Notes under the pieces: model-generated
Seen by the model: only the letters and a program-made list of their open reading frames with translations
What the model was told of the DNA's origin: nothing
Databases searched by the model: none
Assembly: GCF_002846205.1 (NCBI RefSeq)
Contig: NZ_PHKV01000013.1
Location: 17,473 to 81,472 of the forward strand
DNA: 64,000 nucleotides
Direction of reading: 5' to 3'
Source: Xanthomonas prunicola
Lineage (GTDB): Bacteria; Pseudomonadota; Gammaproteobacteria; Xanthomonadales; Xanthomonadaceae
Program-made: the position numbers and the translations under genes
Shown: positions 27,758 to 36,472 of the stretch, piece by piece
Position numbering within the stretch: the first letter of the stretch is position 1
How the letters are laid out: each line of letters starts with the position of its first letter

Positions 27758-29059
27758 ATGCATCACAGTGACATTGCCGCGTCACCGCGCGGCAACCTGG
27801 CGCGTACCGCCATGATTCCCCTGTTGTTGATCGTCAGCCTGTTCTTTTTGTGGGGCATGGCCAACAACCTCAACGACATCCTGATCAAGCAGTTCAAGAA
27901 GGCCTTCGAACTGACCGACCTGCAGGCCGGGCTGGTGCAGAGCGCGTTCTACATGGGCTATTTCGTGTTCGCGATGCCTGCGGCGATGTTCATGCGCCGC
28001 TACAGCTACAAGGCGGCGGTGGTGCTGGGCCTGCTGCTGTACGCCTGCGGTGCGTTCCTGTTCTATCCGGCCGCGCAGGTGCACACCTACTGGCTGTTTC
28101 TGCTGGCGTTGTTTGTCATCGCCAGCGGCCTGGCGTTCCTTGAAACCACGGCTAACCCCCTGGTCACTGTGCTCGGTCCTGCCGATGGCGCAGCGCGGCG
28201 CTTGAACCTGGCGCAGGCGTTCAATCCGCTGGGCTCCATCACCGGCGTGTTGGTCGGCCAGCACTTCATCTTTTCCGGCGTGGAGCACACCCCTGCCGAA
28301 CTCGCGGCAATGGCGCCGGCCGCGCGTGAGGCGTTCTTCGCCACCGAATCGTCGGCCGTGCAGATGCCGTATCTGATCATCGGTGCAGTGGTGGTGCTGT
28401 GGGCGATCCTGATTGCGCTGGTGCGCTTTCCCACCGGCGCGCCGGATGCCGACGCTGGTGCCGCGCCCAGGCGCGCACGTTTCAGCGAGTTGCTGCGTAA
28501 CCGGTTGTTCGTGTTTTCGGTGGTAGCGCAGTTCTTTTACGTGGGTGCGCAGGTCGGGATCTGGAGCTATCTGATCCGCTATCTGCAGGATGCAGTGCCC
28601 GGCACGCCGGAAAAGACCGCGGCCACTTACTTGACCATTTCGCTGGTGCTGTTCATGGCTGGCCGCTTCATTGGCACGGCGCTGTTGCGCTATCTGGCGC
28701 CTGCGAAGTTGCTGGCAAGTTTTGCAGTGATCAACCTGATCTTGTGTGCGGTGGCGATCGCGCTGCCTGGTTGGACCGGGTTGTATGCACTGGTGGCAGC
28801 CAGCGTGTTCATGTCGGTGATGTTCCCGACCATCTTTGCGCTGGGCCTGGATGGCATGCACGACGACGCGCGCAAGCTGGGCTCCTCCTTGCTGGTGATG
28901 TCCATCATCGGCGGCGCGCTGCTCACCGCGGTGATGGGCGCTGTGTCGGACATGGCTGGCATCCATTGGGCGATGGTGGTGCCGGGTGCGTGCTTTGCCG
29001 TGATCTTGCTGTTCGCGTTGCGCGCACGCCGCGCAGCGCCCGTGGTTGCAGGAGCCTGA
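27758..29059 (+). CDS. fucP: L-fucose:H+ symporter
   Basis: 433-aa major-facilitator permease from ATG 27758. Family blocks are plain: FFLWGMANNLNDILIKQF near the start, LVQSAFYMGYFVFAMPAA, GLAFLETTANPLVTVLGP and LNLAQAFNPLGSITGVLVG, then SVMFPTIFALGLDGMHDDARKLGSSLLVM. These are shared by FucP of E. coli and related sugar permeases. It brings L-fucose across the inner membrane with a proton. The IclR-type operator lies upstream, the mutarotase gene follows after two bases, and the five catabolic enzymes converge from the other side. Confidence 0.93.
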   Translation: MHHSDIAASPRGNLARTAMIPLLLIVSLFFLWGMANNLNDILIKQFKKAFELTDLQAGLVQSAFYMGYFVFAMPAAMFMRRYSYKAAVVLGLLLYACGAFLFYPAAQVHTYWLFLLALFVIASGLAFLETTANPLVTVLGPADGAARRLNLAQAFNPLGSITGVLVGQHFIFSGVEHTPAELAAMAPAAREAFFATESSAVQMPYLIIGAVVVLWAILIALVRFPTGAPDADAGAAPRRARFSELLRNRLFVFSVVAQFFYVGAQVGIWSYLIRYLQDAVPGTPEKTAATYLTISLVLFMAGRFIGTALLRYLAPAKLLASFAVINLILCAVAIALPGWTGLYALVAASVFMSVMFPTIFALGLDGMHDDARKLGSSLLVMSIIGGALLTAVMGAVSDMAGIHWAMVVPGACFAVILLFALRARRAAPVVAGA

Positions 29060-29061
29060 GC

Positions 29062-29421
29062 ATGCCGCGTCTTTGTTATGTGCTGGATCTACACGACGAT
29101 GCGGCGCTGATCGCCGAATACGAGCGTTGGCATCGGCCCAATGAGGTATGGCCGGAAGTGGTGGCCTCCTTGCAGCAGGCCGGCATCCTGGAACTGGAGA
29201 TCTTTCGCAGCGGTGATCGGCTGGTGATGCTGATGGACGTGAGCGAGAGCTACGACCCAGCCGCGAAAGCGGCGCGCGATGCAGCCGACCCGCGCATCCA
29301 GGCGTGGGAAGCGTTGATGTGGCGGTTTCAAAAGCCGCTGCCGGGCAGTGCGCCAGGAGAGAAGTGGCGCGAGGCCGGGCGGATATTTGCGTTGAGTGAG
29401 GCGGTGGCGGCGCAAGGCTGA
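29062..29421 (+). CDS. L-rhamnose/L-fucose mutarotase family protein
   Basis: 119-aa protein of the RhaM/FucU-like dimeric alpha-beta barrel fold: LCYVLDLHDDAALIAEYERWH, then PEVVASLQQAGILELEIF and LVMLMDVSESYDP, with EALMWRFQKPLPGSAPGEKW near the end. These enzymes speed interconversion of the alpha and beta anomers of 6-deoxy sugars. The gene starts two bases after fucP, so L-fucose is the likely substrate, supplying the anomer used by the fucose dehydrogenase. Sequence motifs alone resemble the rhamnose mutarotase branch more than E. coli FucU. Confidence 0.88.
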   Translation: MPRLCYVLDLHDDAALIAEYERWHRPNEVWPEVVASLQQAGILELEIFRSGDRLVMLMDVSESYDPAAKAARDAADPRIQAWEALMWRFQKPLPGSAPGEKWREAGRIFALSEAVAAQG

Positions 29422-29428
29422 GTCGCAT

Positions 29429-29476
29429 CCCTCATCCGCCCTGCGAGCCCCTTCTCCCGCAGGCGGGAGAAGGGGG
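29429..29476. repeat. Xanthomonad intergenic hairpin repeat, copy A
   Basis: CCCTCATCCGCCC is followed by the hairpin CTTCTCCCGC-AGGC-GGGAGAAG (29451-29473). It begins a few bases after the mutarotase stop and probably ends that transcript. A reversed copy lies at 29637-29680. Confidence 0.8.
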
Positions 29477-29636
29477 CAGGGGCTGCAGCGTGCATTTTCC
29501 GTTCGCAGGCATGACGGCGTTACCGTTCTCACCCCGCAATCATGACGACGTCATCGTCCTTGCCCTTGCAGTCATGACTGCTCTTTCCACACCGCTCGCA
29601 GTGATTCCTGCTTCGTCGTTGCTCCGCTCCCGCTTT

Positions 29637-29680
29637 CCTTCTCCCGCAAGCGGGAGAAGGTGCCCGAAGGGCGGATGAGG
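29637..29680. repeat. Xanthomonad intergenic hairpin repeat, copy B (inverted relative to copy A)
   Basis: CCTTCTCCCGCAAGCGGGAG, AAGGTGCCCG and AAGGGCGGATGAGGG form the same element read in the opposite sense. It ends eight bases before the fucD stop, so it probably terminates that operon. The 160 bp between copies A and B contains no gene. Confidence 0.8.
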
Positions 29681-29687
29681 GCGCTGG

Positions 29688-31010
29688 TCAGCCCTGTCGA
29701 TTGGCTGCCAGGTCTTCCACCCAGAAACGTCCATCCGGGTAGCTGAATTCGGCAATCGAAGACGCGTGCATTTCTGCCGAGAAACCGGGCACCGCCGGTG
29801 CCAGATAGCGGCCGTGCTGGATGCGGACCGGGTCCAGGAAGTGTTGATGCAGGTGGTCGACGAATTCGATCGCGCGGTCTTCCATCTTGCCGGTGATGGC
29901 AACGAAGTCGGCCATGGCCAGATGTTGTACCAACTCGCACAAGCCGACCCCACCGGCGTGCGGAAACACGCGGATGTTGAACTTGGCGGCCAGCAACAGG
30001 ATGGCGAGATTTTCGTTGACCCCGCCCACGCGTGCAGCGTCGATCTGGATCAGGTCCACCGCCCCGGCCTGCAGCAGTTGCTTGAACACCACGCGGTTTT
30101 GCGTGTGCTCGCCCGTGGAGACCGGCACCGGCGTGATGCCCTGGCGAATGGCGGCGTGGCCGAGCACGTCGTCTGGGCTGGTGGGTTCTTCGATCCAGGC
30201 GATATTGAATTCGGCCAGTTGGCGCATCCAGTCGATCGCCGGGCCCACGTCCCAGCGCTGATTGGCATCGACCGCCATGGCGATATCCGGGCCGATGGCC
30301 TGGCGCGCCAGCCGGCAGCGACGGATGTCGTCCTGCACATTGGCGCCGACCTTGAGCTTGATGGTGCGGAAGCCGTCGGCGACCGCTTCCTTGGCCAGCC
30401 GTACCAGCTTCTCGTCCGAGTAACCGAGCCAGCCGGGCGAAGTGGTGTAGGCGGGGTAGCCCTGCTCAATCAGCGTGGCGATGCGTTGCGCGCGCTGCGG
30501 ATGCGCATCGCGCAGGATGGCCAGTGCTTCGTCGCGGGTGAGTGCGTCGGTGAGATAGCGGAAGTCGATGGTGTCGACCAACTGCTCGGGCGTGAGTTCG
30601 GCAATGAAGCGCCACAGCGGCTTCTTCGCGGCGCGCGCGGCCAGGTCCCAGGCGGCATTGATCACTGCGCCGATGGCCATGTGCATCACGCCCTTTTCCG
30701 GGCCGAGCCAGCGCAGCTGCGAATCGTTGGTGAGCCGGCGCGCGAACGCGCCAAGATCGGCGATGACGTCTTCCACACGCAGGCCGACCACGTGATCGGC
30801 CAGGGCCGCCACCGCGGCGGTCTGCACATCGTTGCCGCGGCCGATGGTGAACACCAGGCCATAACCGGCCAGGTCGTTGGCAGCATCGGTCCGCAGTACG
30901 ACGTAGGCCGCCGAGTAATCGGGATCGGGATTCATCGCATCGGACCCATCCAGCTCGCGCGAGGTGGGGAAGCGGACGTCGTGGGTATCGAGGGCGACGA
31001 TGGTGCTCAT
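29688..31010 (-). CDS. fucD: L-fuconate dehydratase
   Basis: 440-aa enolase-superfamily enzyme that removes water from L-fuconate to give 2-keto-3-deoxy-L-fuconate. Visible motifs: [15 protein letters not shown] with the KxK acid/base lysine near residue 220, [11 protein letters not shown] and [11 protein letters not shown] with the Mg ligands near 248 and 274, [10 protein letters not shown] near 301, and [13 protein letters not shown] with the catalytic histidine near 351. Length and motifs match the X. campestris L-fuconate dehydratase that has been studied structurally. Last gene of the leftward fucose operon, 178 bp beyond the diketo-acid hydrolase, with a hairpin in the gap. Confidence 0.95.
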   Translation of the reverse strand: MSTIVALDTHDVRFPTSRELDGSDAMNPDPDYSAAYVVLRTDAANDLAGYGLVFTIGRGNDVQTAAVAALADHVVGLRVEDVIADLGAFARRLTNDSQLRWLGPEKGVMHMAIGAVINAAWDLAARAAKKPLWRFIAELTPEQLVDTIDFRYLTDALTRDEALAILRDAHPQRAQRIATLIEQGYPAYTTSPGWLGYSDEKLVRLAKEAVADGFRTIKLKVGANVQDDIRRCRLARQAIGPDIAMAVDANQRWDVGPAIDWMRQLAEFNIAWIEEPTSPDDVLGHAAIRQGITPVPVSTGEHTQNRVVFKQLLQAGAVDLIQIDAARVGGVNENLAILLLAAKFNIRVFPHAGGVGLCELVQHLAMADFVAITGKMEDRAIEFVDHLHQHFLDPVRIQHGRYLAPAVPGFSAEMHASSIAEFSYPDGRFWVEDLAANRQG

Positions 31011-31050
31011 AAAGTCCTGGACGAGTGGAACAACAAGTTGGGATGCACAC

Positions 31051-31071
31051 CCCCTCCCAACCAGGGAGGGG
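31051..31071 (-). terminator. Small hairpin between the hydrolase and fucD
   Basis: CCCCTCCC and GGGAGGGG pair around a five-base loop. It lies inside the fucose operon, 40 bp before fucD, so it may attenuate, process or protect mRNA rather than fully terminate. Confidence 0.45.
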
Positions 31072-31188
31072 CTCGGCGACGGCGCGCACTGCCTGTGGTC
31101 GCGCGGCGCAGGCTCGTTTCAAGCAAGAAAGAATCGAGCCGCTGCTGATGCGCCGTGCTCGATCAATCCCACTCTTACGAAAGGAGGT

Positions 31189-32046
31189 TCAACCGATATC
31201 GCGCGGATGCGCCACCACCGGCTGGCGCTGACGGCCGAGACCTTCGATCTCCAGTTCCATCACGTCACCCGGCTTCAGATACACCGGCGGCTTTTGGCCC
31301 AGGCCCACGCCCGGCGGAGTGCCGGTGCTGATCACATCGCCCGGCATCAGCGTCATGTAACGGCTGATGTGGCTGACCAGCTCCGCCACGCCGAACACCA
31401 TCGTGCGGGTGCTGCCGTTTTGGTAGCGGTGGCCGTTGACCTCCAACCACATCGCCAGGTTCTGCGGGTCGGCGATCTCGTCGCGCGTCACCAGCCATGG
31501 GCCGATCGGACCGAAGGTGTCGGCGCTCTTGCCCTTGACCCACTGGCCGCCGTGTTCGAGCTGGAATTCGCGCTCGGACAGATCGTTGATCACCGCGTAG
31601 CCAGCCACATGGTTCAGCGCTTGCTCTACCGACACATCGCGCGCCACATCGCCGATCACCACACCCAGCTCCACTTCCCAGTCGCTGTTCACCGAACCGC
31701 GCGGGATGATCACCGTGTCATTGGGACCACACACCGCCGTGGTGGCCTTCATGAAAAGAATCGGCATCTTGGGCACTTCCATGCCCGATTCGGCGGCATG
31801 GTCGGCATAGTTCAACCCCACGCAGATGAATTTGCCGATGCGGCCCACCGCTGCGCCGTAACGCACCTGGCCTTCGATCAACGGCAGCGTGGCCACATCC
31901 AGTGTGCGCAGTTTTTCCAGGCCGGCGGTGGTGATGTGCTCGCCGGCCACATCGTCGATCACACCGCTGAGGTCGCGGATGCGGCCTTCGCTGTCGATCA
32001 GGCCAGGGCGTTCGTGGCCTTCGGCGCCAATGCGTACGAGTTTCAT
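31189..32046 (-). CDS. 2,4-diketo-3-deoxy-L-fuconate hydrolase (fumarylacetoacetate hydrolase family)
   Basis: 285-aa FAH-fold protein. Motifs: FICVGLNYADHAAESGM at the start of the FAH domain, ILFMKATTAVCGPNDTVIIPRG, then DWEVELGVVIGDVARDV with the acidic metal ligands, and PGDVISTGTPPGVGLGQKPP near the end. In the non-phosphorylated L-fucose route this enzyme cleaves 2,4-diketo-3-deoxy-L-fuconate to pyruvate and L-lactate. The role rests on operon context (dehydrogenase upstream, FucD downstream); FAH enzymes as such act on many acylpyruvates. Confidence 0.88.
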   Translation of the reverse strand: MKLVRIGAEGHERPGLIDSEGRIRDLSGVIDDVAGEHITTAGLEKLRTLDVATLPLIEGQVRYGAAVGRIGKFICVGLNYADHAAESGMEVPKMPILFMKATTAVCGPNDTVIIPRGSVNSDWEVELGVVIGDVARDVSVEQALNHVAGYAVINDLSEREFQLEHGGQWVKGKSADTFGPIGPWLVTRDEIADPQNLAMWLEVNGHRYQNGSTRTMVFGVAELVSHISRYMTLMPGDVISTGTPPGVGLGQKPPVYLKPGDVMELEIEGLGRQRQPVVAHPRDIG

Positions 32047-32213
32047 GCGGTCTTCCTTTGCTGATGAGAAATGGAGCGGCTAGCAAACCTAGCGCGCGTG
32101 CATCGGGTAGGTCAGGACGGTGTGCTCACATCGAAGCGAAAGCGCGACAGATCGCATCACGCAAGCGCTGCGGCCACGTGTGTGGCGGGCGGCAGCGTGC
32201 GTCGTTGCCGTAC

Positions 32214-32984
32214 TCAGTTGGACCAGCCGCCATCGATGATGTGAGTCTGGCCGGTGGTGAACGACGAGTCGTCCGATGCCAGGTACACCACCAGCTGCGC
32301 AATCTCGCGCGGGTCGCCCAGGCGGCCCATCGGCTGGCGGTCGGTGAAGCTCTTCCACACCGCTTGTTCGTCGCCGCCCAAGGCTTTGACGCGCTCGCCC
32401 AGCGACGGCGTCTTGATGGTACCCGGGCAGATTGCATTGCAACGCACGCCCTGCGCCACGTAGTCGGCGGCGATCGCCTTGCTCAGGCCGATCACCGCGG
32501 CCTTGGTCACGCCGTACACGAAGCGATTCGGCACGCCCTTGATGCTGGAGGCAACCGACGACATGTTGATGATGCTGCCGCGGCCGCGTTCGAGCATGCC
32601 CGGCAGCACCGCCTTGCAGGTGTAGTACATCGCATCGACATTGATCGAGAACGAGCGGCGCCAGGCCGGTTCGTCGCAATCGAGAATGCTGCCCTGATGC
32701 ACGAAGCCGGCGCAGTTGAACAACACGTCGAACGGGCCGTGTGCCTGGATCAATGCGGTAATCGCGGCAGCGTCGGTGACGTCGAGCAGTTGGGTGGTGA
32801 TGGCGTCCGATTCGGCGGCCAGCGCCTGCAAGGCGGCAGCGTCGATGTCGGTGGCGATCACCTGTGCGCCGGCATGTGCGCAGGCCAGCGCGCTTTCGCG
32901 GCCGATGCCGGCGCCGGCGGCGGTGATCAGGCAGCGCTTGCCCTGCAGACGGGGAGTGGGAGTGGTGGGAATCGAGACAGTCAT
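32214..32984 (-). CDS. 2-keto-3-deoxy-L-fuconate dehydrogenase (SDR family)
   Basis: 256-aa short-chain dehydrogenase from ATG 32984, which overlaps the stop of the lactonase gene (ATGA). The cofactor loop is TAAGAGIGRESA (classical TGxxxGIG variant), DVTD and NCAGFV follow, and the active site is S...YGVTK (SSVASSIKGVPNRFVYGVTK). The aspartate ATDIDAAAL after the second strand favours NAD+ over NADP+. It should oxidise C4 of 2-keto-3-deoxy-L-fuconate to the 2,4-diketo acid. Role from operon context and family. Confidence 0.9.
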   Translation of the reverse strand: MTVSIPTTPTPRLQGKRCLITAAGAGIGRESALACAHAGAQVIATDIDAAALQALAAESDAITTQLLDVTDAAAITALIQAHGPFDVLFNCAGFVHQGSILDCDEPAWRRSFSINVDAMYYTCKAVLPGMLERGRGSIINMSSVASSIKGVPNRFVYGVTKAAVIGLSKAIAADYVAQGVRCNAICPGTIKTPSLGERVKALGGDEQAVWKSFTDRQPMGRLGDPREIAQLVVYLASDDSSFTTGQTHIIDGGWSN

Positions 32985-33853
32985 ACCGATGAGGTTCCGT
33001 GGGTGGGGGCCGCCGGCCGTGGCAGACGATAGAACGAGCGTGCGTTGTCGCCGAAGATGGCGGCCGCGTGTTCGGCGGCGTGCCGGGTGACGAGTTGCTG
33101 TGCGAGCGCGAACCAGTGTGCGTAATCGGCGCGCAAGGTCAGCACTGGCCAATCGCTGCCCCACAGCAGCCGCTGCGGGCCGAAGCGGGCGAACAGATGC
33201 GCGACATACGGCTCCAGCGCGTCCACGCCAGCGCCGCGCGCGGCTTCGGTCAGCAGGCCGGAGAGTTTGCAGTGCACGTTGGGATGCTGCGCCAGAACCG
33301 CCATGCCGGCGGCCCAGGCGACGAATTCGCCAGCGGCAATCTGCGGCTTGCCGCCGTGATCCACCACCACGCGCACCCCCGTGTGGCGCTTCAGGCGCGC
33401 CTGCAGTGCTGGTACGTGCGCGGCGCGGATCAAGGCGTCAAAGGCCAGATCGTGCGCCAGCAGTGCATCGAAGGCGGCATCCAGGGCGGGATCGGCTAGC
33501 CAGTGCACGTCGGCGATGTCCTGCACCATCGGGCGCAGGCCCTTGAGCACGCCGCCGCCGGCATGCACCAGCGCGCCGATGCGTGCGGCGGCATCGGGTG
33601 CAGCAAAGTCCACCCAACCGACCACGCCGGCAATGCGCGCATCCTCGCGGGCTAGCTCGAACAGGTAACGGGTCTCGGCTTCGGTGGCGGCCGCCTGCAC
33701 GACGACGACCTGATCGACAGCGGCGGCGTCCAGCGCAATGCCGACGTCATCCGGGCCGAAGTCGCGGTACAGCGGCGCCAGCTCGGGCGTCAGCCAGTGG
33801 TAATCGCCACGGGCCAGGTGCCAGAAGTGCAGATGCGCGTCGACCCGGCTCAT
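32981..33853 (-). CDS. L-fucono-1,5-lactonase (amidohydrolase family)
   Basis: 290-aa metal-dependent hydrolase of the amidohydrolase-2 type. It begins MSRVDAHLHFWHLARGDYHW, carrying the HxHxW signature, and continues with VVVVQAAATEAETRYLFELA, RVVVDHGGKP (metal-site His and Asp), NVHCKLSGL and LLWGSDWPVL. The family hydrolyses sugar lactones; here L-fucono-1,5-lactone to L-fuconate. Both ends overlap neighbours by four bases: with the aldo/keto reductase upstream and the SDR downstream, so all three are co-translated. Confidence 0.9.
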   Translation of the reverse strand: MSRVDAHLHFWHLARGDYHWLTPELAPLYRDFGPDDVGIALDAAAVDQVVVVQAAATEAETRYLFELAREDARIAGVVGWVDFAAPDAAARIGALVHAGGGVLKGLRPMVQDIADVHWLADPALDAAFDALLAHDLAFDALIRAAHVPALQARLKRHTGVRVVVDHGGKPQIAAGEFVAWAAGMAVLAQHPNVHCKLSGLLTEAARGAGVDALEPYVAHLFARFGPQRLLWGSDWPVLTLRADYAHWFALAQQLVTRHAAEHAAAIFGDNARSFYRLPRPAAPTHGTSSV

Positions 33854-34851
33854 GGTGTGGGCAAGTCCGTCGCGAGCAGACCATCATCGCGCAGGCGTTG
33901 CCACAGCTCGGGCGCAATGGCGGCCGCAAGCCGCGTGGCCGCCGATCGCACTTCGGCCACGGTACGCATGCCAGCCACTACCGTGGTCACCGCCGGATGC
34001 GCCAGCGGGAACTGCAGGGCGGCGGCACCGATATCCACCCCGAACGCCGCGCAGGCCGCGTACAGCCGCTGCGCATGCTGCAGCGTGGCGGTATCGACCG
34101 GGGCGTAGTTATAGGTGGCGCCGGGGCCGCGTGCGTCGCTGAGCAGGCCGGAGCTGTACGGGCCGGCCGACAGGATCGCCACGTTGCGTTGCTGCGCCTG
34201 CTCCAGCAGCGCGCGGGCGCCGTGCTGTTCCAGCAGGGTGTAGCGGCCGGCCAGCATCACGCAGTCGAGCGGAAAACGCGGCAACACCTCCAGTGCCACG
34301 TCCTGCTCATTGACGCCCAGCCCGATCGCCCCGCAAGCGCCGGCCGCCTTCAGCTCCGCCATCGCCGGCAACGCCTCCTCCAAGGCCTGGCGCAGCACGT
34401 TGGCGTGGTTATCGCCGTGGGTCAGCGCACCGATGTCGTGCAGCAGCAACACGTCGATGTAGTCGGTGCCCAGGCGCTCCAGGCTGGAGGCGAACGCGCG
34501 CCGCACGCCGTCGGCGCTGTAATCGAACTCGGCGCGGCGACCGGCCACTGCAAAGCCGTCGCGGCCGGCGGCGGCCTGGGCGTCGTCGTAGACGCAGCGG
34601 CCGACCTTGGTCGACAGCGTGTAGGCCTTGCGCGCTACCCCGGCCAGGCCACGGCCCAGGCGTGCTTCGCTCAGCCCATAGCCGTAGTAGGGCGCGCTAT
34701 CGAAGTGACGGATGCCGGCCTCGAACGCGCCTGCGACCGCGGCCAGTGCGTCTGCCTCATCCACTTCCGTGTACAGATTTCCGATCGGCGCGGCGCCGAA
34801 GCCCAGTGCCGACAGCTGCACGTCGGTGCTGCCGAGACGCTGCCGTGCCAT
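33850..34851 (-). CDS. L-fucose dehydrogenase (aldo/keto reductase family)
   Basis: 333 aa from ATG 34851. Aldo/keto reductase features: LSALGFGAAPIGNLYTEV, then FDSAPYYGYGLSEARLGRGL with the catalytic Asp and Tyr, STKVGR, DVLLLHDIG with the HD pair, and IGLGVNE. Such D-threo-aldose/L-fucose dehydrogenases oxidise the C1 hydroxyl with NAD(P)+ to give the 1,5-lactone. It is the first gene of the five-gene fucose operon, so the promoter must lie between 34852 and about 35060. The frame runs 68 codons further upstream but without a fitting start. Confidence 0.9.
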   Translation of the reverse strand: MARQRLGSTDVQLSALGFGAAPIGNLYTEVDEADALAAVAGAFEAGIRHFDSAPYYGYGLSEARLGRGLAGVARKAYTLSTKVGRCVYDDAQAAAGRDGFAVAGRRAEFDYSADGVRRAFASSLERLGTDYIDVLLLHDIGALTHGDNHANVLRQALEEALPAMAELKAAGACGAIGLGVNEQDVALEVLPRFPLDCVMLAGRYTLLEQHGARALLEQAQQRNVAILSAGPYSSGLLSDARGPGATYNYAPVDTATLQHAQRLYAACAAFGVDIGAAALQFPLAHPAVTTVVAGMRTVAEVRSAATRLAAAIAPELWQRLRDDGLLATDLPTP

Positions 34852-35501
34852 GCCGCTCACGTACGCCGCTCCGCGAGCAGGTTGGAAGCGCAGCAAGCGC
34901 GTTGGGAATCTGGAAAGCAGGGACTGAGCATTACAACGTCCACCAGCGAGCAGGTGCCCGGCTGTTCGCATATGAATATGGCAATCATCAATGAACAGAT
35001 CACGCTGCAGTGCAGCATTCTGGCGATATCGGCTTGCCGGCGTCTGTGCGGACACGCATCGTGATGTCGAATTCCGCAGCCGGCATGAGTCAGGCCAACG
35101 CGGACGAGAAGGGCCGGGTCATCGTCGTGATCCTGGTCGACGCGATCCGTAGGCTGTGGAGCGCGCAGCTCGCTGCGCAGATCATCGGCTCCACCGACCT
35201 CGGTCGCGTGGAGGGTGAGGACAGCATGGACGCGCGTGGCCACAACGCACCGGCCCATCCGCGTGCGCCTGACCAACCACCACCAAGTGCTGGAATCGAA
35301 TGTTCTTTCGATAAAGGTCGGCAGTGGATGCGCCAGCCCACCCCGCATCGAGGTATCCGGATTGCGTCACACCGTGTCCGGTGGCTGTTTGAGCCGGAAG
35401 GTCGGCGTGCAGGTCGCGCAACAAGGCAAGGCGATAGTGCGTGACTTGCGCTGCCACGCGCTTGCATGCGGACGGCTCGCGCCACGCAGCGAGAGCGTCA
35501 A
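34852..35501. other. Intergenic region upstream of the fucose catabolic operon
   Basis: About 650 bp. The first 200 should hold the operon promoter; a small dyad CATATGAATATG lies at 34969-34980. The operator seen before fucP is not repeated here. The rest shows scattered frames on both strands without recognisable domains; possibly decayed coding DNA. Confidence 0.4.
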
Positions 35502-35529
35502 ACGGCGAGGTCCGGGGGGACCTCGCCGT
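35502..35529 (-). terminator. Strong stem-loop downstream of the cysteine-rich peptide gene
   Basis: Perfect 12-bp stem ACGGCGAGGTCC with its complement around GGGG, 145 bp beyond the peptide stop. Likely terminator of the leftward redoxin-peptide operon; no long T-run. Confidence 0.6.
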
Positions 35530-35674
35530 CAGGCGTTACAGCGACAATCACTCCATCGCTGACTGTCAGCGGGATACGGTCGGTGCGAAGAACCGGATGT
35601 GTGCGTGCGACATGCCGATTCCGCGGACTGGGCGTTCCTGTCTGGCAGCGACGCAGTCGCGCTATCGATCGCAG

Positions 35675-35878
35675 TCAACCGCAGCAGTAGCAGACGTTGC
35701 CCTGGCCCAGGTCGCCGCCGAATTCCGGACACTCGGCTTTGCAGGCCCATGCACTACACGATTCGACTTTCGGCTGTGCGTTATCGACCGCCATCACCTG
35801 GAAGGCACCGAACCCGGTGCTTGCCAGAAAGGTCGCTGCCATCAACGCACTGCGTAAGGTGACCCAACGCTTCTTCAT
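35675..35878 (-). CDS. Small secreted cysteine-rich peptide, unknown function
   Basis: 67-aa protein from ATG 35878, with GGAG inside the end of the preceding gene. Residues 1-30 form a signal peptide (KKRWVTLRSALMAATFLAST, cleavage near VMA). The mature part is about 37 residues with six cysteines in ESCSAWACKAECPEF and GQGNVCYCCG at the very C-terminus. It starts three bases after the stop of a thioredoxin-like gene, so the two are co-translated; the redoxin may form or reduce its disulphides. I recognise no named family. The layout (tiny exported Cys-rich peptide next to a dedicated redoxin) recalls NVEALA-like peptides of Bacteroidetes and some RiPP-like systems, but nothing in the sequence proves a bioactive product. 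Confidence 0.78.
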   Translation of the reverse strand: MKKRWVTLRSALMAATFLASTGFGAFQVMAVDNAQPKVESCSAWACKAECPEFGGDLGQGNVCYCCG

Positions 35879-35881
35879 GCA

Positions 35882-36472
35882 TTACTCCTTCACCGTTGCA
35901 AAAGCCGCTGGCGCGTCCGTGTGGCGCAAGGCGGCGACGAGTTCCTGCACCCGCTCCGTGGTATCGAAAACGCCAAGATGGGAATGGCGCACGCGCCCCT
36001 CCGCATCAATGGCCATCAGCAGCGGCACGTTGCGCGCGCGAAACAGCATCAACGCGCGACGATCGGTCAACGTGACCACCGGAAAATCGAAACCGTGCAC
36101 ATGTGCATAGCGCGCGGCCTGGGCAGCATCGCAATGGCACACGCCCAACAGCTGCGGCCTGCCCGGCAGGTTGGCCTGCAACTGTTGCGCCGCGCGCAGC
36201 ACGGTCGGTGCCGAGCGCTGGCAATAGGGGCAGGTGGTGGTGAAAAAGAACAGCACCTGCGCTGGCCCATGCGGAGCGCCGAGCAAATGGCGCTGACCAG
36301 CGCCATCGGTCACTTCGATACGCGGCACGTACATGCCTTCGTAGGGTGTGCCGATGCGCGTCTGCAGCCATTGCTGCTGCACACGCAACTGCCGGTTCTG
36401 CCACGCCAGCACAGCAATCAATGCACATGCCACCAGCAGGCCCATCCAGAGCCAGGGGAAACGTCGCGCCAT
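35882..36472 (-). CDS. Membrane-anchored TlpA/thioredoxin-like protein
   Basis: 196 aa from ATG 36472 (GGAG ahead). One N-terminal membrane anchor (WLWMGLLVACALIAVLAW) and a short coil-like linker lead into a periplasmic thioredoxin fold: VLFFFTTTCPYCQRSAPTVL holds the CPYC active site (about residues 98-101), and VPLLMAIDAEGRVRHSHLG carries the cis-proline strand. A second cysteine pair (LGVCHCDAAQA) is unusual for TlpA and could bind metal or take part in relay chemistry. CPYC is the glutaredoxin/DsbA-type dithiol. It is immediately followed by the cysteine-rich peptide, its likely client. Confidence 0.85.
   Translation of the reverse strand: MARRFPWLWMGLLVACALIAVLAWQNRQLRVQQQWLQTRIGTPYEGMYVPRIEVTDGAGQRHLLGAPHGPAQVLFFFTTTCPYCQRSAPTVLRAAQQLQANLPGRPQLLGVCHCDAAQAARYAHVHGFDFPVVTLTDRRALMLFRARNVPLLMAIDAEGRVRHSHLGVFDTTERVQELVAALRHTDAPAAFATVKE

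Noticed and set aside
35010..35444. 144-codon frame upstream of the fucose operon
   Set aside because: No domain, weak start and a composition unlike genes here; at most decayed coding DNA.
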